From NCBI GenBank assembly GCA_964250215.1, contig CAXUEX010000186.1, positions 1 to 5,215 on the forward strand: DNA of 5,215 nucleotides, read 5' to 3'. Origin of the DNA: DAIDJM01 sp964250215. GTDB lineage: Bacteria > Pseudomonadota > Alphaproteobacteria > Acetobacterales > Acetobacteraceae. The position numbers and the translations under genes are program-made. The notes under the pieces are model-generated. The model saw only the letters and a list, made by a program, of their open reading frames with translations, was not told the origin of the DNA and searched no databases. This document shows, one piece after another, positions 1-5,215 of the stretch. How positions within the stretch are numbered: position 1 is the stretch's first letter; every line of letters starts with the position of its first letter.

Positions 1-179
1 GCCGGCAGGATTCGACTCTGATAATGCGCATTGACGTCGAACGCCAGCTCACCGCCGGCCAGCGCAACGTGCCCGTACTCGAGAGTGATCACGGCACTGT
101 TTTTCGGAGTTCCCGGCAGCGGCGCGCCCACCGCCGCGGCAAAAGCCCCCGCCAGCGCCAGTCGCTTCAACCACCTCAT
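1..179 (-). CDS. Partial gene for a putative secreted protein (5' end only)
   Basis: The minus-strand frame opens with ATG at 179 and stays open to the left edge (59 codons visible), so only the N-terminus is seen. The protein begins MRWLKRLALAGAFAAAVGA: a short basic n-region (Arg2, Lys5, Arg6) followed by an Ala/Leu/Gly-rich hydrophobic core over about residues 7-19. This looks like a Sec signal peptide. There is no Cys for a lipobox, and the cleavage site is unclear because Pro20 follows the most obvious AxA-like site. The mature start (about residues 30-58) alternates hydrophobic and polar residues (VITLEYGHVALAGGELAFDV), which fits beta strands of a periplasmic or outer-membrane domain. 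A GGGAG ribosome-binding site lies 10 bases upstream of the ATG and supports this start. The gene diverges from the histidine-phosphatase gene. I do not recognise the family. Confidence 0.6.
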   Translation of the reverse strand, partial: MRWLKRLALAGAFAAAVGAPLPGTPKNSAVITLEYGHVALAGGELAFDVNAHYQSRILP

Positions 180-189
180 GACAAAATTT

Positions 190-194
190 CTCCC
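190..194 (-). promoter_or_regulatory. Ribosome binding site of the left-edge secreted-protein gene
   Basis: On the minus strand this reads GGGAG followed by AAATTTTGTC and then ATG at 179, a 10-base spacing. It is the main evidence for choosing that start and for treating the open left-edge frame as a real gene. Confidence 0.5.
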
Positions 195-227
195 AGACCA
201 CGAAAACCGGCTCCACAGATGCCGCGC

Positions 228-272
228 GGCTGTTTCCGATCCACTGCATCCGTGTAAGCGACTGTAACAGCC
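228..272. repeat. Inverted repeat in the divergent spacer
   Basis: GGCTGTT at 228-234 is the exact reverse complement of AACAGCC at 266-272. The arms are separated by 31 bases, and the right arm abuts the ATG of the histidine-phosphatase gene. Within the same stretch TGTAA occurs twice (253-257 and 263-267), exactly 10 bases apart. The position between two divergent genes would suit an operator, or a structure hiding the start codon region, but 7-bp arms could arise by chance. No clear -35/-10 pair was seen in the spacer. Confidence 0.3.
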
Positions 273-860
273 ATGCCCATCCTGCATCTGATCCGCCACG
301 CCGCTTATCCGCTGCTCGACCGAGCGATCGGCGGCCGCGCGGATCATGAACTCAGCCCGGAAGGCCACGCTCAGGCCGCCGCGCTCGCCGAAGCCTGGGC
401 CACCAAGCCCGTCCGTGCCATTTTCGCCAGCCCTGTGCGCCGCGCCCAGCAAACCGCCGCCCCCCTCGCCGCCCGCCTGCGCCTGCCCATCCATACCGAC
501 GCCGATCTCACCGAAATCGATTTCGGTGCCTGGACCGGCGCCAGTTTCGATACCCTGGCCCTCGATCCGGCTTGGCAGGAGTGGAACAAGCATCGCGCCA
601 CCGCCGCCATCCCGGGCGGCGAAACCATGCTTCAGGCGCAATGCCGCGCCATGGCCGCCCTGGCCCGCGCCGCGGCGGCCGCCGGGGAAGGCGAGGTGGC
701 GCTGGTCACCCACGCCGACATCGTGAAAGCCATTCTGTTGCATCTGCTCGGCGCCCCGCTGGATGCCATCCACCGGCTGGAGATCGCTCCCGCCAGCATC
801 AGCACGGTCCGGCTGCACGGCCCCGCCGCCCAAGTTCTGCATGTGAATCGAATGACGTGA
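273..860 (+). CDS. Histidine phosphatase family protein (phosphoglycerate mutase-like fold)
   Basis: This 195-residue protein has the layout of the histidine phosphatase superfamily, whose members transfer a phosphate from substrate to a catalytic His. LIRHA at residues 6-10 supplies Arg8 and the presumed nucleophile His9; most members have RHG, so Ala10 is a variant. SPVRRAQQTA (53-62) carries the conserved Arg56. The family's acidic residue is probably Glu81 in EIDFGAWTG (81-89). PGGE lies at 114-117, and VTHADIVKAILLHLLG (145 onward) carries the second active-site His147. The length and the E-x-DFG-x-W-x-G motif resemble the CobC/GpmB-like branch, including alpha-ribazole phosphatases. No cobalamin genes are nearby, so the substrate cannot be named. 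An in-frame TAA at 255 leaves ATG 273 as the only ATG start; no Shine-Dalgarno sequence is visible. The 3' end overlaps the convergent glycosyltransferase gene by 62 bases. Confidence 0.9.
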   Translation: MPILHLIRHAAYPLLDRAIGGRADHELSPEGHAQAAALAEAWATKPVRAIFASPVRRAQQTAAPLAARLRLPIHTDADLTEIDFGAWTGASFDTLALDPAWQEWNKHRATAAIPGGETMLQAQCRAMAALARAAAAAGEGEVALVTHADIVKAILLHLLGAPLDAIHRLEIAPASISTVRLHGPAAQVLHVNRMT

Positions 861-1695
861 GCGCGGCCGCCGCACGCGCCAGTGGCCCCGCCCAATCCCC
901 CGGCGCCGACTGCCGGAACAGGCGCAGCGACGGATACCAGGCGGATCGCTCCCGGCTGCCCCGCCACCGCCAATCCGGCGCATGTTTCAGCAACACGAAC
1001 CCCGGCCGCCCCAGCGCCCCGGCCAGATGCGCCACCGCCGTATCCACGCTGATCACCAGATCGAGCCCGGCGATCGCCCGCGCCGTCGCCACCATCGTCG
1101 CCGGCACCACCGCAGGCGCCAAATCGACGATCGTCCGCCCCGCCAGCAGCGGCTCGATCCATCCCGCCGGCAGCGACCGCGCCGAATCCCATCCCCCCGC
1201 GCGGGTGCAAACCCCCACCGATCCTCCCCCGCAAAGCGGCAGGCCGTCGCCGAGCGCCCGCAGATACGGCACCGCAACATCGTCCGGCGCCAGACGCAGC
1301 GCGTGCGACAACTCCATGATCTCGATATCGCATCCCGACGGCGCCACCGGCCGCGCCGCATCGAACGCGATCCATTCGCGCACGCCCGGCAATTGCCGCA
1401 GCACCGGCAGCAACTCGGCCTGCACTTCCACGCGCACGCCAGCCGCCCGCGCGGCGAGCGCCGGCAGGAACCGCGCGAATTGCAGCGTATCGCCCAGGCC
1501 ATGGTAGCAGCGCACCAGCACGTCCCGCCCATCGGGCGCCGTGCCGTCCCACACCCAGCGGCGATGATACGGCAGGCGCGGATCGTCTCGCCCCGCGGGA
1601 TCGCGCGCGGCCAGCACCGTATCCGAAATGCGCCAGCCTTCGGCGAAATCGCCGCGCGCCTGCGCCGCTACCCATTCCTGGCCCAGATCGCGCAC
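799..1695 (-). CDS. Glycosyltransferase family 9-like protein
   Basis: This 298-residue protein resembles the heptosyltransferase-like (GT-B fold, GT9-type) glycosyltransferases that in many alphaproteobacteria are fused to or annotated with TPR repeats. GLGDTLQFARFLPAL (66-80) is the N-terminal nucleotide-sugar-fold motif of this group. SVDTAVAHLAGALGRP (216-231) is the typical C-terminal domain signature. It is followed by HAPDWRW (238-244) and WYPSLRLFRQ (253-262), which are characteristic of this subgroup. No full TPR array is visible in front, so it is a short, catalytic-domain-only form. The start is GTG at 1695, with GGGAG six bases upstream and an in-frame TGA nine codons before it. 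The last 20 or so residues are encoded antisense to the histidine-phosphatase 3' end and look non-conserved. Donor and acceptor sugars are unknown; polysaccharide or glycoprotein decoration is an inference. Confidence 0.87.
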   Translation of the reverse strand: MRDLGQEWVAAQARGDFAEGWRISDTVLAARDPAGRDDPRLPYHRRWVWDGTAPDGRDVLVRCYHGLGDTLQFARFLPALAARAAGVRVEVQAELLPVLRQLPGVREWIAFDAARPVAPSGCDIEIMELSHALRLAPDDVAVPYLRALGDGLPLCGGGSVGVCTRAGGWDSARSLPAGWIEPLLAGRTIVDLAPAVVPATMVATARAIAGLDLVISVDTAVAHLAGALGRPGFVLLKHAPDWRWRGSRERSAWYPSLRLFRQSAPGDWAGPLARAAAALTSFDSHAELGRRGRAAGPC

Positions 1696-1701
1696 CCGCC
1701 G

Positions 1702-1706
1702 CTCCC
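1702..1706 (-). promoter_or_regulatory. Ribosome binding site deciding the GTG start of the glycosyltransferase gene
   Basis: On the minus strand GGGAG is followed by CGGCGG and then GTG at 1695, a six-base spacing. Between the upstream in-frame TGA (1722-1720) and this GTG there is no other ATG, GTG or TTG, so the motif and the reading frame agree on one start. Confidence 0.55.
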
Positions 1707-1725
1707 GGATTCCAGAGTGTCAGCG

Positions 1726-1750
1726 CAACGCCCGCCGCAACGCGGCGTTG
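1726..1750. repeat. Inverted repeat between the divergent glycosyltransferase and nhaA genes
   Basis: CAACGCC (1726-1732) and GGCGTTG (1744-1750) are perfect reverse complements with an 11-base loop. An alternative stem uses the inside of the same stretch: CGCCGC (1733-1738), AAC, GCGGCG (1742-1747). The repeat ends 10 bases before the first candidate nhaA start, so it could be an operator or a leader hairpin affecting nhaA translation. It could also be a by-product of very GC-rich sequence, or of former coding sequence on the minus strand. Confidence 0.3.
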
Positions 1751-1760
1751 CCCGCGCGCC

Positions 1761-2939
1761 ATGGGCCGGGTTTTCCTGCCACCGATGATCCAGCCCGTCC
1801 TGAAAACCGCGAAACCGTTGCGGGCGCTGTTCGCCTTCCTGCGCGGCGAGAGCCTGGGCGGCGCCACGCTGATCGCGGCCTCAGCCGCCGCGCTCGTGTG
1901 GTCGAACTCGGCCGCGAGCCCGGCCTATTTCCGGCTGCTTTCCGCGCGCGTCGGCCTCAGCGTGCAGGACTGGGTGAACGAAGCGCTGATGACGCTGTTC
2001 TTCCTCACCGTGAGTCTCGAAATCCGCCGCGAAATGACCTCCGGCCAACTCGCCTCGCCCCGCCGTGCCGCCGCCCCGGTGCTGGCGGCGATCGGCGGCA
2101 TGGCGGTGCCGGCGCTGATCTTCGCGGCGCTCAACTGGCACAGCCCGGACCGGCTGCGCGGCTGGGCCGTGCCGGTGGCGACCGACATCGCCTTTGCGCT
2201 GGCCGCGCTGCGCCTGGCCGGCCGCCACGCGCCGGCGGGCCTGAAAGTGTTCCTCACCGCGCTTGCCATCATCGACGATCTCGGCGCCATCGTGATCATC
2301 GCGATCTTCTACGGCGGCCGGCTGCAGCCCGCCGCCGCCATGTGCGCCGCCGCGATTCTTGCCGGGCTGTGGGCGCTTCGCCGCGTTGGCCTCCGGGCAT
2401 TTCCCGCCTATCTCGCGGGCGGCGTGGCGCTGTGGATCGCCGTGAAACTCTCCGGCCTGCACCCCACGCTGGCCGGTGTCGGCCTCGCCCTCGTGCTGCC
2501 GATGGACGGCACGCAGGCGTGCCCGGCCATGCGCCTGGAAACCGCGCTGAACCCGGTGCTCGCCTGGCTCGTGCTGCCGCTGTTCGGCCTGGCCAATGCG
2601 GGACTCGATCTGCACGGCATGTCGTTCCACAGCTTCGCCGCCCCGGTGGCGGCCAGCACCATGGCTGCCCTGCTCGCCGGCAAAGCCATCGGCGTGTTCG
2701 GTACCACGGCGGCCAGCGTCCGCATGGGCCTCGCCCGGATGCCGCGCGGCCTCACCTGGTCCGCGCTGGCCGGCGGCGCCGTGCTGTGCGGCGTCGGCTT
2801 CACGATGAGCCTGTTCATCGCCGACCTCGCCTATCGCGGCACCAAGCTGCACGCCGAAGCCAAGCTCGGCATCTTCACCGCCTCGCTCGCGGCCGCGCTG
2901 CTGGGCCTGGTCATCCTCCGTCTGCGGCCGGCGAAATGA
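1761..2939 (+). CDS. nhaA: Na+/H+ antiporter NhaA
   Basis: NhaA is an inner-membrane antiporter that expels Na+ (or Li+) in exchange for protons and serves sodium tolerance and pH homeostasis. The protein is 392 residues from ATG 1761, close to the 388 of E. coli NhaA, with about 12 hydrophobic segments. The ion-binding pair is present as Asp172-Asp173 in AIIDDLGAIVII (169-180). ATDIAFAL (140-147) gives Asp142, matching E. coli Asp133. AGKAIGVFG (306-314) gives Lys308, matching Lys300. SGLHPTLAGV (231-240) carries His234, matching the pH-response residue His225. GVGFTMSLFIADLAY (344-358) is the conserved C-terminal signature. An ATG at 1785 (Met9) is an alternative start giving 384 residues; neither start has a clear ribosome-binding site. 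The 3' end overlaps the HAD gene by four bases (ATGA), indicating translational coupling. No residue needed for transport appears missing. Confidence 0.95.
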   Translation: MGRVFLPPMIQPVLKTAKPLRALFAFLRGESLGGATLIAASAAALVWSNSAASPAYFRLLSARVGLSVQDWVNEALMTLFFLTVSLEIRREMTSGQLASPRRAAAPVLAAIGGMAVPALIFAALNWHSPDRLRGWAVPVATDIAFALAALRLAGRHAPAGLKVFLTALAIIDDLGAIVIIAIFYGGRLQPAAAMCAAAILAGLWALRRVGLRAFPAYLAGGVALWIAVKLSGLHPTLAGVGLALVLPMDGTQACPAMRLETALNPVLAWLVLPLFGLANAGLDLHGMSFHSFAAPVAASTMAALLAGKAIGVFGTTAASVRMGLARMPRGLTWSALAGGAVLCGVGFTMSLFIADLAYRGTKLHAEAKLGIFTASLAAALLGLVILRLRPAK

Positions 2940-3664
2940 AGGCCGTCATTTTCGATCTCGACGGCACGCTCCTGGATACCGAGCCGTTCTACGCGCGCGC
3001 GTTCGAACAAGCGGCGGCCGCGCTCGGCTGCTCGCTGCCGCCGGGCTTCTACGCCACTTTGGTAGGCATCGCCTCGCCCGACCGCCTGGCGCGGTTGCAA
3101 AGCCATTTCGGGCCCGATTTTCCCGTCAATGCCTTCCTCGCGGAATATTACGCGCGGAGAAAATCTCTGCTTCCCGCCCGCATCCCGCTGCGCCCCGGCG
3201 CGCTGGCCCTGCTGCGAAGCTGCAAGCTGCCGCGCGCGGTGGCCACCTCCGCCAGCCGCCGCACCGCCGAACACCACCTGGCGCGCGCCGGCCTCGGAAA
3301 CGCTTTCGCGCACATCGTCACGCGCGACGACGTGCCCCGCGGCAAACCCGCGCCGGACACCTTCCTGGAAGCCGCCGCCCGACTGAACATCGCCCCCGCC
3401 GATTGCCTCGCCGTGGAGGACTCCGCGCCTGGCGCCGCCGCCGCCCGCGCCGCCGGGATGCAGGTAGTTCTCGTCGCCAAAACCCCGGCGCCGGAGGCCG
3501 CCAGGAACGCGCATTGCATCGTGGGTGACCTGCATGGCTTGTTCCATGACGCTCGCTGCTCCCAGCCCACCCCGGCTATCCACCCTGGCCCCCCCGTCCT
3601 TGCCACCTCGTGCCCGGCCAGGGCACCTGCAACGCCATGCCACTCCCCATACGCCGTGCCCTGA
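2936..3664 (+). CDS. HAD-superfamily phosphatase (phosphoglycolate phosphatase / beta-phosphoglucomutase-like)
   Basis: This 242-residue protein of the haloacid dehalogenase superfamily hydrolyses (or transfers) phosphate through an Asp nucleophile and Mg2+. Motif I is FDLDGTLLDTE (6-16), with Asp7 as nucleophile and Asp9 as general acid/base. Motif II is ATSAS (103-107), with the conserved Thr/Ser at 104-105. Motif III Lys137 is in GKPAPDTF (136-143). Motif IV is VEDSAPG (160-166), with acidic Glu161 and Asp162. A helical cap lies between motifs I and II (about 15-85), as in the subfamily I group that includes Gph, beta-phosphoglucomutases and GS1-like phosphatases. The substrate cannot be assigned. 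The ATG overlaps the nhaA stop as ATGA. Residues from about 206 to the end are Pro/Ala/Cys-rich, look non-domain, and partly overlap purH. The gene sits between nhaA and purH in one apparent transcript, with no clear functional link to either. Confidence 0.92.
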   Translation: MKAVIFDLDGTLLDTEPFYARAFEQAAAALGCSLPPGFYATLVGIASPDRLARLQSHFGPDFPVNAFLAEYYARRKSLLPARIPLRPGALALLRSCKLPRAVATSASRRTAEHHLARAGLGNAFAHIVTRDDVPRGKPAPDTFLEAAARLNIAPADCLAVEDSAPGAAAARAAGMQVVLVAKTPAPEAARNAHCIVGDLHGLFHDARCSQPTPAIHPGPPVLATSCPARAPATPCHSPYAVP

Positions 3665-5166
3665 TCTCCGTGTCCGACAAGACCGGCCTGGTCCCCCTCG
3701 CGCAGGCCCTCCGTGCCCACGGCGCCGCGCTCCTCTCCACCGGCGGCTCCGCGGCAACGCTGCGCAACGCCGGCCTCCCGGTCACCGAAGTCAGCGACCA
3801 CACCGGCTTCCCGGAAATCCTCGATGGCCGGGTGAAAACCCTGGTGCCGCAGATCCACGGCGGCATCCTGGCGCGGCGCGACAATCCGCTGCACGCCGCG
3901 CAGATGCAGCAGCACAATATCCAGCCGATCGATCTGGTGGTGGTGAACCTCTATCCGTTCGAAGCCACCGTTTCTGCCGGCGCGGCCGCCGAGCTCTGCA
4001 TCGAGAACATCGATATCGGCGGCCCGGCGCTGATCCGGGCCGCCGCCAAGAATGCGGCATATGTCGCGGTGCTCACCGATCCCGGCCAGTACGGCGCGCT
4101 TGTCGAGCAGTTGAACCAGCACGGCGGCACCGATGCCGCGTTCCGCCGCCACCTGGCCGGTGAAGCGTTCCGTGCCACCGCCGCCTACGATGCGGCCATC
4201 GGCGCCTGGCATGCGGCGCAGGAGAATATATTGTTTCCGCAACAGATTGCCATTGCGGGCCGCCTGCGCGAAACCCTGCGCTATGGCGAAAACCCGCACC
4301 AGCACGCCGCCTTCTATGTCAACGGCGGCCGTCCCGGCGTGGCCACCGCGCGGCAGGTGCAGGGCAAGGAGCTTTCCTACAACAACCTGAACGATACCGA
4401 CGCGGCTTACGAATGCGTCGCCGAGTTTGCCGATCCTGCCTGTGTGATCGTGAAACACGCCAATCCCTGCGGCGTCGCGGTCGCGGCCGATCCCGAAGCG
4501 GCGTGGGACCGGGCGCTCGCCGCCGATCCGGTTTCCGCTTTCGGCGGCGTGGTGGCGCTGAACCGCACGCTCGATGCCGCCACCGCCGAGCGCATCGCCG
4601 GCATTTTCACCGAAGTCATCATCGCGCCCGATGCCACGCCGGAAGCGCAGTCGGTGCTGGCACGGAAAAAAAATCTCCGCCTGCTGCTCGCCGGCGCCAT
4701 GCCCGATCCGGCCGCGGCCGCGCTCACCTGCCGCAGCGTTGCCGGCGGGTTGCTGGTGCAATCGCGCGACGCCGGGCGCGTCACGCAAGCCGAGCTGCGC
4801 ACCGTGACGAAGCGCGCGCCCACCCAGGCCGAGACCGCCGACCTGCTGTTCGCGTTCCAGGTCTGCAAGCACGTGAAATCCAACGCCATCGTGCTGGCCC
4901 ATGCCGGCGCCACCACCGGCATCGGCGCCGGCCAGATGAGCCGCGTCGAATCCGCCCGCCTCGCCGCCGCCCGCAACAGCGGCCCCTGCGTGGTCGCCTC
5001 CGATGCGTTCTTCCCGTTTGCCGACGGCTTGCAGGTGGCGATCGAAGCCGGCGCCACGGCCGCCATCCAGCCCGGCGGATCGATGCGCGACGCCGAGGTG
5101 ATCGCCGCTGCCGACGCGGCCGGCATGGCCATGGTGTTCACCGCCATGCGCCACTTCCGGCATTAG
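3637..5166 (+). CDS. purH: Bifunctional AICAR transformylase / IMP cyclohydrolase PurH
   Basis: PurH catalyses the last two steps of de novo purine synthesis in the cytoplasm: formylation of AICAR with 10-formyl-THF, then ring closure to IMP. From ATG 3637 it is 509 residues, normal for bacteria. The N-terminal cyclohydrolase domain (about 1-195) starts RRALISVSDKTGL and has STGGSA (34-39), DGRVKTL (63-69, Lys67), NLYPF (104-108, Tyr106), ENIDIGGP (123-130, Asp126) and AAAKN (Lys138). These match human IMPCH residues Lys66, Tyr104, Asp125 and Lys137. The transformylase domain has LRYGENPHQ, LSYNNLNDTDAA, KHANPCG (Lys273-His274 pair), SAFGGVVALNR, KSNAIV (414-419), GIGAGQMSRV (428-437), ASDAFFPFADG (454-464), IQPGGS and the terminal RHFRH. 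GTG 3610 would add nine residues (MPGQGTCNA) unlike the family, so ATG 3637 is preferred. The HAD gene overlaps it by 28 bases. VPQ replaces the usual HPK/HPx after KTL. Confidence 0.97.
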   Translation: MPLPIRRALISVSDKTGLVPLAQALRAHGAALLSTGGSAATLRNAGLPVTEVSDHTGFPEILDGRVKTLVPQIHGGILARRDNPLHAAQMQQHNIQPIDLVVVNLYPFEATVSAGAAAELCIENIDIGGPALIRAAAKNAAYVAVLTDPGQYGALVEQLNQHGGTDAAFRRHLAGEAFRATAAYDAAIGAWHAAQENILFPQQIAIAGRLRETLRYGENPHQHAAFYVNGGRPGVATARQVQGKELSYNNLNDTDAAYECVAEFADPACVIVKHANPCGVAVAADPEAAWDRALAADPVSAFGGVVALNRTLDAATAERIAGIFTEVIIAPDATPEAQSVLARKKNLRLLLAGAMPDPAAAALTCRSVAGGLLVQSRDAGRVTQAELRTVTKRAPTQAETADLLFAFQVCKHVKSNAIVLAHAGATTGIGAGQMSRVESARLAAARNSGPCVVASDAFFPFADGLQVAIEAGATAAIQPGGSMRDAEVIAAADAAGMAMVFTAMRHFRH

Positions 5167-5211
5167 AGCAACATCGGCACACACCGCGTCAGCGCGCCGA
5201 TGAAGTTGCTC
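5166..5211 (+). terminator. Hairpin beginning at the purH stop codon, possible terminator
   Basis: GAGCAACATCGGC (5166-5178) pairs with GCCGAT (5196-5201) and GTTGCTC (5205-5211). This makes a 13-bp stem interrupted only by a three-base bulge (GAA, 5202-5204). The 17-base loop region contains a smaller palindrome, CGCG TCAG CGCG (5185-5196, sharing one base with the outer stem). The left arm includes the last G of the purH TAG. The position fits a transcription terminator or an mRNA 3'-end stabilising structure for the nhaA-HAD-purH unit. No T-run follows in the four visible bases (GTCA), so a classical intrinsic terminator is not shown. It could also be a dispersed palindromic repeat or the start of another structured element continuing beyond the window. 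Confidence 0.45.
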
Positions 5212-5215
5212 GTCA

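Noticed and set aside
24..267. Short plus-strand open frames over the left-edge gene
   Set aside because: They have no ribosome-binding site or motif and lie opposite the signal-peptide gene, which has both.
572..1788. Long plus-strand open frames opposite the glycosyltransferase gene
   Set aside because: They are Arg/His/Pro-rich antisense translations with no domain, overlapping a recognised gene.
632..1867. A 411-codon minus-strand open frame across the glycosyltransferase region
   Set aside because: It is another frame of the glycosyltransferase gene, which has recognisable motifs; this one is Gly/Ala/Arg-rich without motifs.
1881..2852. A 323-codon minus-strand open frame opposite nhaA
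   Set aside because: It is highly charged, repetitive-looking Gly/His/Arg sequence that mirrors the hydrophobic codons of nhaA; no independent start signal or motif.
1628..2935. Upstream part of the long plus-strand open frame that ends in the HAD gene
   Set aside because: The residues before 2936 are Arg/Pro/Ala-rich shadow of nhaA in another frame; the HAD domain begins exactly at the ATG in the ATGA overlap.
3610..3636. GTG start for purH nine codons upstream
   Set aside because: The added residues MPGQGTCNA are unlike PurH N-termini, which begin close to the RRALISVSDKTGL motif; ATG 3637 fits the family better.
3148..5184. A 678-codon minus-strand open frame opposite the HAD gene and purH
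   Set aside because: It is antisense to two clearly recognised genes, is very rich in Gly, Ala, Arg and His with no fold-like pattern, and is a typical GC-driven shadow frame.
1..5215. Mobile elements, CRISPR arrays, tRNA, rRNA or a new defence system
   Set aside because: No transposase or integrase, no regularly spaced repeats, no tRNA-like cloverleaf and no rRNA-like stretch were seen; nearly all bases are covered by housekeeping-type genes.

Overview
The window is very GC-rich, densely packed DNA with strong third-position G/C bias. It looks like a chromosomal segment from a high-GC proteobacterium. The protein flavours (a GT9-like glycosyltransferase of the 'HAPDWRW...WYP..RLFRQ' type, NhaA, PurH with an RHFRH C-terminus) suggest an alphaproteobacterium, perhaps Acetobacteraceae. 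That placement is an inference from protein style, not a demonstrated assignment.

Layout from left to right. Positions 1-179 (minus) hold the 5' end of a gene for an unrecognised, probably secreted protein that runs off the left edge. A 93-base divergent spacer follows, containing an inverted repeat. Positions 273-860 (plus) encode a small histidine-phosphatase-fold protein. It converges on, and overlaps by 62 bases, a minus-strand glycosyltransferase-like gene (799-1695, GTG start). After a 65-base divergent spacer, three plus-strand genes follow with no gaps: nhaA (Na+/H+ antiporter, 1761-2939), a HAD-family phosphatase (2936-3664) and purH (3637-5166). A hairpin-forming sequence begins at the purH stop codon and runs nearly to the right edge.

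The nhaA/HAD overlap is ATGA (4 bases) and the HAD/purH overlap is 28 bases if purH starts at its second candidate start. The three genes are therefore probably co-transcribed and translationally coupled. No shared pathway is evident: one gene is for ion and pH homeostasis, one for an unspecified phosphate-ester hydrolase, and one for the last two steps of de novo IMP synthesis.

The content is ordinary housekeeping chromosome. I see no mobile element, CRISPR array, tRNA or rRNA, and no convincing new defence or biosynthetic system. The points worth a second look are small: the hairpin after purH, a possible interrupted 5' extension of the glycosyltransferase gene, unusual residues in the PurH cyclohydrolase motif and in the histidine-phosphatase signature, gene overlaps, and an eight-A run inside purH.
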